Shown here one piece after another: positions 48,969 through 57,692 of a DNA stretch of 64,000 nt. Source of the DNA: Ruminococcus_C sp963590855 (GTDB taxonomy: Bacteria > Bacillota > Clostridia > Oscillospirales > Ruminococcaceae); assembly GCA_963590855.1 (NCBI GenBank), contig CAVAQT010000014.1, forward strand, positions 8,299 through 72,298, written 5' to 3'. A program made the position numbers and the translations under genes. The stretch's first letter is position 1, and each line of letters starts with the position of its first letter. The notes beneath the pieces were generated by a model. That model was not told the origin of the DNA. It ran no database searches and saw only the letters and a list, made by a program, of their open reading frames with translations.

Positions 48969-51023
48969 TTATTCCAGAGCAGAAGCGATGACCTCAGCCA
49001 TCAGGTTTGCCGGAAGCTGCTGATACACCGTCGGTGTGAGACGGAATGTGCCCTCACCCTGGGTCATCTGCCGCAGCTGGAGCGCATAGTCAGACATTTC
49101 ACGCAGAGGCACTTCTGCCAGGATCACGGTCACGCCATCCTCTGTGCCCGGATCCATACCCATGACTCTGCCGCGGCGCTTGTTCAGATCGCCCATAATA
49201 TCGCCGGTGTAGCCATCCGGGATCGAGACCTCCAGAGAACCCATGGGTTCGAGAAGTGTCGGGCCTGCCTGTTTCATGCCCTCTTTATACGCCAGGGATG
49301 CCGCAGTTTTAAAGGACATCTCGGAGGAATCCACCGGATGATATGAGCCGTCCACCAGGATTGCCTTGACACCCACCATGGGGAAGCCTGCCAAAACACC
49401 CTTTGTAAAGGATTCCTGCAAGCCCTTTTCCACAGCCGGGAAGAAGTTTCGGGGCACAGCACCGCCGAATACCTTTTCTTCAAAGACGAGTTCATCCGAC
49501 GGATAGGGTTCAAACTCGATCCATACATCACCGTACTGTCCGTGACCGCCGGACTGCTTCTTATACTTGCCCTGTACCTTGACCTTTTGCCGAATGGTCT
49601 CCCGATAAGCGATCTTCGGCACAGTCAGCAGCACATCCGTTCCGAAGTCTGTTTTCAGCCGCGAAACAACTGCACTGAGGTGCTGCTCGCCCAGTCCGGA
49701 CAAGATCATCTCCTTGGTTGCTGGATCCTGAGTATAGGACAGGGTCTGATCCTCTTCCAACAGCTTCTGGATGGCAGAAGCCACCTTTGCCTCCTCGCCG
49801 CGCACTGCCGGATGAACTGCCATGCCATAGCACGGCTGCGGAAAGACTGCTCTTGGCAGACGCACCACACGAGAACTGTCACAAAGGGTATCTCCCGTAT
49901 TGGCAGACAGCTTTGTCACTGCCACAAGGTCTCCGGCTTCTGCCGCCGGCGTTTCTGTCTGCTTCTTGCCGCACAGGAAGAGCAGCTTTCCCAGCTTTTC
50001 AGTTGAGCCGTCTGTACTGTTGACCAGTTCCATGCCTGCCTTTACAGTACCGGAAATCACGCGCATCATAGACAGCTTTCCTACAAAAGGATCGGCAAGT
50101 GTCTGATAGATCTGCACGCAGACCGGCTCTTCCGGTGTCTGATGCAGCACTGCGGGTGCTCCGTTTTTATCCTCTGCCAGAATTTCATCGGTTGCCTCCG
50201 GCGCAGGAACCAGCAGTTCCATCTCCTTGCACAGCAGGTCGATCCCCTCCATCGTCTGGGCAGAAACACACGCCACCGGTGTAATCGTGCCGTCACGCAT
50301 GCCCTTGTGTATGCCGTCGACCCGTTCTTTCTGGGTAAACTCCTCACCGGAGAAGAACTTTTCAAACAGCGCTTCGTCTGTCTCTGCAACAGCTTCCGAA
50401 AACGCCTGAATCAGGCCGTCTACCCGATAGCTGAGCTTTTCGGAGACCTCGGAAGTCGGCATAGGGATCTCCTGTGCCTTGCCGTCTGCACCATAGCGAT
50501 AAGCTTTCATCTCGATCAGATTGATGTACGAATCCACTTTTCGGTCTACGATTACCGGAACAACGACCGGGCAGACAGTCGGGCCGAACGTGGATTTCAG
50601 TTCTGTCAGTACATTATAGAAGTTGGCGTTTTCGTCGTCCAGCTTGGTGACCACAAACATCCGCGGCTTTCCGGCAGCGGCACGATACGCTTTTTTGGTT
50701 CCCACGCGGACACCGGATTTTCCGGAAACAGCGATCATCACGCAATCCGCTGCGGAAATGCCCTGGATCATGCCGCCGGCAAAATCAAACATGCCCGGCG
50801 TATCCAACAGATTGACCTTCTGTCCGTCCAGCTGAATGCTGCCTGCGGCGGTGTATACCGAGGAATGACGTTTCAGTTCCTCCGTGGTATAGTCCGAGAC
50901 AGTCGTGCCGGATGCTACGCTCCCCATGCGCTCCGTACAGCCGCCCTGGTACAGCAGTGCTTCCATCAATGTGGTTTTTCCGGTGCCGGCATGACCCGCC
51001 AGTGCAATATTTTTGATCATCAT
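48969..51023 (-). CDS. EF-G-like translational GTPase (second-type)
   Basis: A 684-residue GTPase with all EF-G domains. G1 is ALAGHAGTGKTTLMEALL, G3 is LLDTPGMFDF, and G4 is TKLD instead of NKxD. The second effector region is shorter than in FusA and the C-terminal domains IV-V are intact (HGQYGDVWIEFEP, GDLNKRRGRVMGMDP). Such FusA2/EF-G-like proteins are widespread in clostridia with undefined roles, and it stands apart from ribosomal genes, so it is unlikely to be the main EF-G. AGGAG precedes the tandem ATGATG. Confidence 0.88.
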   Translation of the reverse strand: MMIKNIALAGHAGTGKTTLMEALLYQGGCTERMGSVASGTTVSDYTTEELKRHSSVYTAAGSIQLDGQKVNLLDTPGMFDFAGGMIQGISAADCVMIAVSGKSGVRVGTKKAYRAAAGKPRMFVVTKLDDENANFYNVLTELKSTFGPTVCPVVVPVIVDRKVDSYINLIEMKAYRYGADGKAQEIPMPTSEVSEKLSYRVDGLIQAFSEAVAETDEALFEKFFSGEEFTQKERVDGIHKGMRDGTITPVACVSAQTMEGIDLLCKEMELLVPAPEATDEILAEDKNGAPAVLHQTPEEPVCVQIYQTLADPFVGKLSMMRVISGTVKAGMELVNSTDGSTEKLGKLLFLCGKKQTETPAAEAGDLVAVTKLSANTGDTLCDSSRVVRLPRAVFPQPCYGMAVHPAVRGEEAKVASAIQKLLEEDQTLSYTQDPATKEMILSGLGEQHLSAVVSRLKTDFGTDVLLTVPKIAYRETIRQKVKVQGKYKKQSGGHGQYGDVWIEFEPYPSDELVFEEKVFGGAVPRNFFPAVEKGLQESFTKGVLAGFPMVGVKAILVDGSYHPVDSSEMSFKTAASLAYKEGMKQAGPTLLEPMGSLEVSIPDGYTGDIMGDLNKRRGRVMGMDPGTEDGVTVILAEVPLREMSDYALQLRQMTQGEGTFRLTPTVYQQLPANLMAEVIASALE

Positions 51024-51122
51024 GTGTCATTCGCTCCTATTCCTAAAAAAATTCTATCGTTTTCCCGGAATGCGCCGGGATTATCAGCAAGTTGCATAAT
51101 TTTATTTCAACTGCATATTGCA

Positions 51123-51151
51123 ATTATAGCACATTTCACTTTACATTGCAA
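51123..51151 (-). promoter_or_regulatory. Promoter of the EF-G-like gene
   Basis: Minus-strand TTGCAA (51151-51146), 17 bp, TATAAT (51128-51123), in the 302-nt gap 51024-51325, which also holds the divergent promoter at 51256-51284. Confidence 0.75.
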
Positions 51152-51255
51152 GACCTTTTTGAAAAAAGTTGAATTTTTCTGGTAGAAATCAGATTGTCCT
51201 TTTCGCATTTCGGCTCCGGATTCTTGTAAAGATTCCACAAACTTTGCAGAATCTC

Positions 51256-51284
51256 TTGACAACAGCGTAAAAAAATGCTATGAT
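51256..51284 (+). promoter_or_regulatory. Promoter of the CNNM unit and its leader ORF
   Basis: TTGACA at 51256-51261, 17 bp, TATGAT at 51279-51284. Confidence 0.8.
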
Positions 51285-51325
51285 ATCTCTTAATTTTATA
51301 CGTCACGAGAAAGGAGTACAGATCC

Positions 51326-51481
51326 ATGGATGCCGCCAGCGACAGCGACACAGACAATACCCGGAAAAACCTCTATCACAGCCATAACATTTCAATTGCA
51401 TGGACAGCACTGCGCCGCATCTGCACAGGCTTTTTTGCTGCTGCCCGAACCAGGCATGGTCTGCGCCGCATGCGGTGCTAG
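51326..51481 (+). CDS. Possible 51-residue leader peptide before the CNNM gene
   Basis: AAAGGAG lies 8 nt before an ATG that opens 51 codons (begins MDAASDSDTDNTRKN, ends RHGLRRMRC). It has a good promoter and starts about 35 nt after the expected transcript start. The 11-base word CTGCGCCGCAT occurs twice near its end, and GCGCC/GGTGC can form a hairpin at the stop, followed by T7 at 51488-51494. This looks like a leader peptide with an attenuator, but it may be an independent small protein or coincidence. Confidence 0.42.
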   Translation: MDAASDSDTDNTRKNLYHSHNISIAWTALRRICTGFFAAARTRHGLRRMRC

Positions 51482-51550
51482 CTGTGTCTTTTTTTGATAT
51501 TAGAACACATTGGAACTTATGATTGATGAAAGGTTGGAACACAAACAAAC

Positions 51551-52867
51551 ATGATTGGCTTAATCTTATTACAGATCGCATTGATCGCCCTGAACGCCGT
51601 ATTCGCCGGAACAGAGATTGCTGTGATCTCTGTCAATGAAACCAAACTGGAAAAAGAAGCAGAAAACGGCAGCAAACGTGCACGCCGCCTGTTGAAAATG
51701 GTGCGGAATTCCTCCGGATTCCTTGCCACCATTCAGGTGGCCATCACCCTTTCCGGCTTTCTGGGTGCGGCATTTGCTTCGGACAGCTTTGCTGAAAAGC
51801 TGACCTGGCTGCTGCAAAAAGCCGGCATCGGCATCAGCGAATCCATACTCAATACCGTTTCTGTCATTCTGGTGACCCTGATTATCTCCTATTTTTCCAT
51901 TGTATTCGGCGAAATGGTTCCGAAGCGCATCGCCATGAAAAATGCAGAACGGTTTTCTCTCACTATGTCCGGGCCGATCACCGTGATCTCAAAGCTGTTT
52001 GCGCCTCTGGTATGGCTCCTGACAAAGTCCACCAACGGTATGCTGCGGCTCTGCGGCATCGACCCCAACAGTGAGGATGAGATCGTCACAGAAGAGGATC
52101 TGCTGCTGATGGCAGATGCCGGACACAAAAAGGGCACGATCGACGCGGTGGAAAACGACTTAATCAAAAATGTATTCGCCTTTGACGATCTGACTGTAGG
52201 TGAGATCTGCACCCACCGAAAAGAAGTGGCAGTGCTCTGGATGGATGAGACCATCACCCAGTGGGAACAGACCATCCACGAATCCCGGCATTCTGTCTAT
52301 CCGGTCTGCGGCGACAGTGTAGACCAGATCGTAGGCGTCCTCAATGCGAAGGACTTCTTTCGGCTGAAAAACCGCAGCCGGGAACTGGTCATGGAGCATG
52401 CCGTCCACACGCCCTACTTTATTCACGAGAATATGAAGGCAGACGAACTGTTCAGCAAAATGAAGCGCCACGCCGATCACTTTGCCGTGGTGGTAGACGA
52501 ATACGGCGGCATGTGCGGCATTATTACCGTAACCGATCTGGTAGAGCAGCTGGTAGGCGATTTTGATGATGACGAAACAGAGCGGCAGGAGCCGGAGCTG
52601 GAACGCCTGGACTCTCGCACCTGGAAGATTCGCGGCACATGTTCTCTGCACGATGCAGCAGAAGCACTGGGGCACGAGTTTGCCGACGCGGATGCCTATG
52701 AAACTTTCAGCGGTTTTCTCATTGGAAGACTGGGAGAGATCCCGAAAGACGGCAGCCGGATCAGGCTGGAGGTAGAGGGCTATCATATCCACATCCTGAA
52801 TGTACGGCAGCATTGCATAGAAAAGGCGATTATCCGCGCAGCAGATGCTGCAGAAAGCGATACATGA
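51551..52867 (+). CDS. CNNM/CBS/CorC_HlyC-domain membrane protein
   Basis: A 438-residue membrane protein of the CNNM/HlyC-CorC type. A DUF21 transmembrane domain (about 1-190, with FAGTEIAVISVNETKLEKEA and PKRIAMKNAERFS) is followed by two CBS domains (about 210-335, with VDEYGGMCGIITVTDLVEQLVG) and a CorC/HlyC C-terminal domain. Family members are linked to Mg2+ or Co2+ export. No clear ribosome site precedes the ATG (AACACAAACAAAC), so translation may depend on the leader ORF. A strong terminator follows. Confidence 0.9.
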   Translation: MIGLILLQIALIALNAVFAGTEIAVISVNETKLEKEAENGSKRARRLLKMVRNSSGFLATIQVAITLSGFLGAAFASDSFAEKLTWLLQKAGIGISESILNTVSVILVTLIISYFSIVFGEMVPKRIAMKNAERFSLTMSGPITVISKLFAPLVWLLTKSTNGMLRLCGIDPNSEDEIVTEEDLLLMADAGHKKGTIDAVENDLIKNVFAFDDLTVGEICTHRKEVAVLWMDETITQWEQTIHESRHSVYPVCGDSVDQIVGVLNAKDFFRLKNRSRELVMEHAVHTPYFIHENMKADELFSKMKRHADHFAVVVDEYGGMCGIITVTDLVEQLVGDFDDDETERQEPELERLDSRTWKIRGTCSLHDAAEALGHEFADADAYETFSGFLIGRLGEIPKDGSRIRLEVEGYHIHILNVRQHCIEKAIIRAADAAESDT

Positions 52868-52907
52868 TCTTTGCATCTGTCGGCTTGTGAAACATGTATA
52901 CACCTGA

Positions 52908-52949
52908 AATCGGCACGAACCCCATCAGAATGGCTCGTGCCGATTTTTT
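52908..52949 (+). terminator. Terminator of the CNNM gene
   Basis: AAATCGGCACGA pairs with TCGTGCCGATTT over a 16-nt loop and ends in T6. Confidence 0.87.
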
Positions 52950-52957
52950 ACGCAGAT

Positions 52958-53000
52958 TTTACATAGTCATCTTATGGACTTTACATAGGACAGCTATAAT
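52958..53000 (+). promoter_or_regulatory. Pho-box-like direct repeats and -10 of the Na/Pi transporter gene
   Basis: Three 6-mers spaced exactly 11 bp: TTTACA (52958), ATCTTA (52969), TTTACA (52980), then TATAAT at 52995-53000 with no -35. PhoP-activated promoters in Firmicutes have such TT-x-ACA repeats every 11 bp in place of a -35. The fit with a phosphate transporter is good; the factor itself is not in the window. Confidence 0.6.
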
Positions 53001-53075
53001 AGATGCAGTACCGCATGTGCTGAATGCTGTGCGGACAAATCCGCTGTTTCGTCAGCGATGAAGGAGTCAAAACTT

Positions 53076-54866
53076 ATGGATATTTTTTCCGTCATTACCT
53101 TGTTGGGCGGTCTGGCATTTTTCTTATATGGCATGAATGTTATGTCTTCCGGTTTGGAAAAGCTTGCCGGCGGCAAACTGGAGATCATCCTGAAAAAAAT
53201 GACCTCTAACAAACTCAAAAGTCTGCTGCTGGGCATGGGCATCACCATCGCTATCCAGTCCTCCTCTGCACTGACTGTTATGCTGGTTGGACTAGTGAAT
53301 TCTGGCATTATGGAGCTTGGTCAGACCATCGGCGTCCTCATGGGATCTAATATAGGAACAACCCTGACTGCATGGATTCTCAGTCTTTCCGGCATCGAGG
53401 GTGACAACGTCTTTTTGAAAATGTTGAAGCCAGAGTCATTCTCCCCCATTATTGCACTGATCGGTGTAATTCTGATCATGATGGCAAAGCACAACCGTAC
53501 CAAAGACATTGGTAAGATCATGGTCGGCTTTTCCGTATTGATGACTGGCATGACACTGATGAGCGGCGCAGTCAGCCCGCTGGCAGATTCACCGCAGTTT
53601 TCGCACATTCTCACCGCCTTTCAAAATCCTATTATGGGTGTGGTTATAGGTGCTGTCTTTACCGGCGTAATCCAAAGTTCTGCGGCTTCTGTAGGAATTC
53701 TGCAGGCACTTTCTCTCACAGGGCAGGTCACTTATGGCATGGCAATTCCCATTATTATGGGACAAAACATCGGTACCTGTGTCACCGCCCTGCTGTCCAG
53801 TATCGGTGTCAACCGCAGTGCTAAGCGTGTAGCATGTATTCATATTTGCTTTAACTGCATCGGAACACTGGTTATTCTACCAGTCTTTTACGGTCTGTAC
53901 TGGCTGCTGGATTTTGCATTTGTTTCCTCTGCCATTGATCCGGCAGGAATTGCATTGGTGCACACTATCTTTAACATCATCACTACTGCAATGCTGCTGC
54001 CCTTCACTAAGTGGCTGGAAAAACTGGCGCATATAATCGTACGCGACAGCAAAAAAGAAAAAGAAGCTAAGGAAAAACACGCTCTGCTAGATGAGCGTCT
54101 GCTGGCAACACCAGCGGTAGCTATTGAAGTTTGCCACGGCGTCACCATCGAAATGGGCGAGCTCTCCAAGAAAACCATGGAGCTGGCGATCGGCATGCTG
54201 TTCCAATATGATAAAGCAATTGAGAAACAGATCGAAGAAAACGAAAATCGCATTGACAAGTACGAAGATAAGCTGAACGCCTATCTGGTGCGCATCAGCA
54301 AGCACAGCATTTCTTCCAAGGACAACCGGACGGTATCCAAGATGCTCCACTGCATCGGCAACTTTGAACGCATCGGCGACCATGCCGTTAATATTATGGA
54401 ATCGGCACATGAGCTGCACGAAAAGGGACTGCACTTCTCCGGCGACGCTGCCAAGGAACTGCACACCCTATGTGATGCACTTCTGGAAACACTGGATCTG
54501 GCATTCCGGGCATTTGAAAAGGATGATCTGGCAATTGCGCATCAGGTCGAGCCGTTGGAAGAGGTTATTGACACCTTGAACCTGGAACTGAAAAACCGCC
54601 ATATCAAGCGGCTGCAAAATGAAGAATGCACCGTGGAACTGGGCTATATCTATCAGGATCTTCTGACAAATATCGAGCGCATTTCCGATCACTGTTCCAA
54701 TATCGCCGGTGTACTCATTGAGATCGACGAGCAGCAGAACATCCATAAATATTTATACAAGCTGAAGGAAAATGATGAGTCCTTCCAGGAATCCTATCAC
54801 GAATATCTGAACCACTATTATCTGGAACTGGGGCAGCCCTCTCTGGATGAAGTGGCAGATGCCTAA
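53076..54866 (+). CDS. Na+/phosphate cotransporter fused to a PhoU domain
   Basis: A 596-residue protein. The N-terminal half holds two Na/Pi-cotransporter repeats with the QSSSA motifs (AIQSSSALTVMLVGLVNSG, GVIQSSAASVGILQAL) and about eight helices. From about 335 to the end, long helices form a PhoU-like regulatory domain (MLHCIGNFERIGDHAVNI, ISDHCSNIAG). AAGGAG lies 9 nt before the ATG at 53076. It probably takes up phosphate under phosphate control (see the upstream repeats). Confidence 0.92.
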   Translation: MDIFSVITLLGGLAFFLYGMNVMSSGLEKLAGGKLEIILKKMTSNKLKSLLLGMGITIAIQSSSALTVMLVGLVNSGIMELGQTIGVLMGSNIGTTLTAWILSLSGIEGDNVFLKMLKPESFSPIIALIGVILIMMAKHNRTKDIGKIMVGFSVLMTGMTLMSGAVSPLADSPQFSHILTAFQNPIMGVVIGAVFTGVIQSSAASVGILQALSLTGQVTYGMAIPIIMGQNIGTCVTALLSSIGVNRSAKRVACIHICFNCIGTLVILPVFYGLYWLLDFAFVSSAIDPAGIALVHTIFNIITTAMLLPFTKWLEKLAHIIVRDSKKEKEAKEKHALLDERLLATPAVAIEVCHGVTIEMGELSKKTMELAIGMLFQYDKAIEKQIEENENRIDKYEDKLNAYLVRISKHSISSKDNRTVSKMLHCIGNFERIGDHAVNIMESAHELHEKGLHFSGDAAKELHTLCDALLETLDLAFRAFEKDDLAIAHQVEPLEEVIDTLNLELKNRHIKRLQNEECTVELGYIYQDLLTNIERISDHCSNIAGVLIEIDEQQNIHKYLYKLKENDESFQESYHEYLNHYYLELGQPSLDEVADA

Positions 54867-54888
54867 GCGTATATTATCAGACCTAATG

Positions 54889-54931
54889 CAAAAAGTCCGG
54901 TCAGGATTTATCCCCTGACCGGACTTTTTTA
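54889..54931. terminator. Terminator between the Na/Pi transporter and cca (bidirectional)
   Basis: AAAAAGTCCGGTCAGG pairs perfectly with CCTGACCGGACTTTTT across 8 nt. The last bases include the cca stop codon. Confidence 0.88.
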
Positions 54932-56269
54932 TTGCAGAATGCGATGCACTTCTGCCAAGAGTATTTCTCGTTCATTTGAAAGTTTTTCATCCAGCACCGC
55001 ATCCAGAAGCTGCTGTAGAATTTTGCCGATCTGCTCTCCCTGCGGAACACCAAGTGCTATGAGATCCTTTCCATTTACGGCAAGATCCCGGGTGTGCAGG
55101 CAGGCGTTTTCTGCGGCGATCTGTTCCAGTCTGGCTTCTGCCGCGAGCCAGAGCGGACGGCCTTTTTCCAGAACGCCAGGCGCTTTTCCGGCGTCATCCG
55201 CGATTTTCAATTGGATGAGACTGCGCACCATCGGTTCGCCCAGCTTAGACAGCATCCGCCGCATCACACGAGGACTATCATTTAATGGCGCATCGTGATA
55301 TTTCACCAGAGTGCAAACGGCGTGGATGCGTTCATGATCGGCATGCAGCCGGTGCAAAATCTGCCTTGCCATATCAGCGCTCACATCAGCGTGTCCGTAA
55401 AAATGGTCAATACCGTCTGCCCCGGTGAATTTCGTCCGGGGTTTTCCCACATCGTGAAACAATGCCGCCCAGCGGAGCACCGTATCACGCGGCGCTGCCG
55501 CAAGTACATGCAGCGTATGTTCCCAGACATCATGCTGATGATAGGGATTGTGCTGTGCACAGATCTGCATCTCCCGAAACTCCGGGAAGATCTCGTTCCA
55601 TACCGACGGATATGCCCGAAAGATCTGCGCCGCTGCATCGCCGTCCGCCGTCAGAAGCTTTTGCATTTCTGCATCCACACGCTCTGCGGCAATGCGATGC
55701 AAAAGCGGTGCCAGCCGCACTGCTGCTGCCGCGGTCTTGTCCTCTATTTTCAGGTGATAACATGCCGCAAACCGCATACCGCGCAGAATGCGCAGCGCAT
55801 CCTCGGAAAATCGTTTTTCCGGATCGCCCACACAGCGCAGAATGCCATTGTGCAAGTCCGCCGCACCGCCCCACGGATCAGCCAAACCCTTCTGAGGATG
55901 ATATGCCATGGCATTCACTGTGAAATCGCGCCGCCGCAGATCTTCCGCAAGACTGCGGACAAAAGTCACATGATCCGGACGGCGGCAGTCACCATATTCG
56001 CCATCCACCCGATAGGTTGTGATCTCATAAGGTTCGCCGTCCCAGAGCACTGTAACTGTACCATGCTTTTCTCCTACAGTCAGCACAGTACAGTCCGCGA
56101 AGCATGCCTTTGTTTCCTCCGGCAAGGCGCTGGTGCACAAGTCCCAGTCATGGGGCGGTCTGCCGCAGAGCATATCCCGGACACAGCCGCCTACGGCATA
56201 TGCTTCATATCCAGCAGATTCCAGCCGGGCAATCAATTGGCAGACAGGCAGTGGCAAAGTAAACTGCAT
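54929..56269 (-). CDS. cca: CCA tRNA nucleotidyltransferase with HD domain
   Basis: A 446-residue class II enzyme that builds or repairs the 3'-CCA of tRNA. The active site is GGCVRDMLCGRPPHDWDLCTSA (two catalytic Asp), then RRDFTVNAMAYHP and RFSEDALRILRGMRFAA. An HD phosphohydrolase-type domain follows (WAALFHDVGKP). AAAGGAGG precedes the ATG at 56269; an upstream TTG frame is rejected. Confidence 0.94.
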   Translation of the reverse strand: MQFTLPLPVCQLIARLESAGYEAYAVGGCVRDMLCGRPPHDWDLCTSALPEETKACFADCTVLTVGEKHGTVTVLWDGEPYEITTYRVDGEYGDCRRPDHVTFVRSLAEDLRRRDFTVNAMAYHPQKGLADPWGGAADLHNGILRCVGDPEKRFSEDALRILRGMRFAACYHLKIEDKTAAAAVRLAPLLHRIAAERVDAEMQKLLTADGDAAAQIFRAYPSVWNEIFPEFREMQICAQHNPYHQHDVWEHTLHVLAAAPRDTVLRWAALFHDVGKPRTKFTGADGIDHFYGHADVSADMARQILHRLHADHERIHAVCTLVKYHDAPLNDSPRVMRRMLSKLGEPMVRSLIQLKIADDAGKAPGVLEKGRPLWLAAEARLEQIAAENACLHTRDLAVNGKDLIALGVPQGEQIGKILQQLLDAVLDEKLSNEREILLAEVHRILQ

Positions 56270-56313
56270 GAAAATCACCTCCTTTGGGTCGGGATGCGGA
56301 AACAACAAGCAGC

Positions 56314-56784
56314 TTAGAGAATATATTCCATCTGCCTTTCTTTTGTGCGCATCCCCATCTTCTCATAGAATTTTTCTGCGGATGTATTTCCGGCCCATAC
56401 ATTCAGGGTCACTTCATAGCATCCCATGTTTTTGGCTTCCTGCTTGACATATTCAAACAGGCTTTCTCCGATATGCTGTCCTCTCGTATGCTGATCGACG
56501 CAAAGATCGTCAATAAACAGGGACTGAAACTGCACCATGTTATTGGAAAAAGGCTGTTCTTTCACTTGACAGAATGCATATCCCATGCACACGTCCTGCG
56601 CATCTACAGCAACATAAATGGGCTTTTTTTCATTTTTCAAGAGCGATGCCAATTCAGATTCTGTGTATTTTGTGGTATTCGGAATAAAAATATCCGGTCT
56701 GATCTCTGCGTGGATCTGAAGCACCTGCCCCAACAATTCCATGATCCGGGGAATGTCTTTTTCCTGTGCTTTTCTGATAGTCAT
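56314..56784 (-). CDS. GNAT-family N-acetyltransferase
   Basis: A 156-residue acetyltransferase of the YhfO/RimI-like group. IDDLCVDQHTRGQHIGESLFEYV holds the CoA-binding loop and LNVWAGNTSAEKFYEKMGM the C-terminal motif. The substrate is unknown. It lies between cca and an AT-rich foreign gene but has normal composition. Confidence 0.82.
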   Translation of the reverse strand: MTIRKAQEKDIPRIMELLGQVLQIHAEIRPDIFIPNTTKYTESELASLLKNEKKPIYVAVDAQDVCMGYAFCQVKEQPFSNNMVQFQSLFIDDLCVDQHTRGQHIGESLFEYVKQEAKNMGCYEVTLNVWAGNTSAEKFYEKMGMRTKERQMEYIL

Positions 56785-56823
56785 TTTGCATTTGCTCCTG
56801 TTCTGATTTGGATTGATATAGAT

Positions 56824-57645
56824 TTATAAGCTTGAAGTTGACGACGTGCCCATTTCTGATTTTGGAGTCTTACTACAGATCTTCACTAAATTATCCAAAT
56901 AAGGTTTCATTATTTTTATTTTTTTATCAATTCCATATTTATTTGACCAAGTAAAAGAATCATATTCATTTTGTTTAACAATATCGCCAGTAGCAATATT
57001 AATGATACCAATTATTTCATTATCCTCATTTCTTTTTACAAGTCCTTCTAAATCAAAGTCGTTTATATATTGCTTGAATCCAGTTCCTTTGTAATAGTTT
57101 ATAAATCGTTCGCTATATTCATTTTTATATCTTAATTTAAAATTCTCAAGAGATTCATTCTCAATTCTCAATTTAAAATCATATAAAAACATATCTACCC
57201 TATCTCCTAAAAATATATTTCTTTCTGTATTTATTGTCATATGTTTTTTTGAATCCATTTTACATGGAAAATACATCTCCCCGTATTTTGAACCACGTAT
57301 TTCTTTATATTTTTCAATCCAATCACTACCATTATCACTTTTAACGCCATATACATCGAACAATATTTTCCAACCACAAATTCCATCTGGTGAGAAGCAC
57401 AAATCTATATTTCGATTCTTAAATTCACTACTATAATCTTTCGCTTTGTTTTTAAGTACTTCGTCGTTTGTGTCTGGATCCACATAAATTGCTTCAATTA
57501 CTTTTTTTATCATCTTCGTATTTTGTAATAAGTTATTCTTGTAAAAGTTTGATTCATATAGTTTTTTTATCATATCAATATTTCTTTCAAAGGTCATTCT
57601 ATATTCATTCCTCCAGAACTCTCGATTTATCAAGGAATCATTCAT
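56824..57645 (-). CDS. AT-rich hypothetical protein, probably acquired
   Basis: A 273-residue soluble protein I do not recognise. It is strongly enriched in Lys, Asn, Ile and Tyr (NFYKNNLLQNTKMIKK, NIFLGDRVDMFLYDFKLR), and its DNA is far richer in A/T than any neighbour. FSPDGICGWKILFDVYGV and YYKGTGFKQYINDFDLEG look like conserved-type segments. It has no signal peptide or membrane helix. It stands alone with an AGGAAAAG ribosome site. No tRNA, integrase or repeat is seen next to it. Confidence 0.68.
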   Translation of the reverse strand: MNDSLINREFWRNEYRMTFERNIDMIKKLYESNFYKNNLLQNTKMIKKVIEAIYVDPDTNDEVLKNKAKDYSSEFKNRNIDLCFSPDGICGWKILFDVYGVKSDNGSDWIEKYKEIRGSKYGEMYFPCKMDSKKHMTINTERNIFLGDRVDMFLYDFKLRIENESLENFKLRYKNEYSERFINYYKGTGFKQYINDFDLEGLVKRNEDNEIIGIINIATGDIVKQNEYDSFTWSNKYGIDKKIKIMKPYLDNLVKICSKTPKSEMGTSSTSSL

Positions 57646-57692
57646 TCTTCTTTTCCTATTATACTACACCCTGTCCCAAAAAGCAAGAAACT

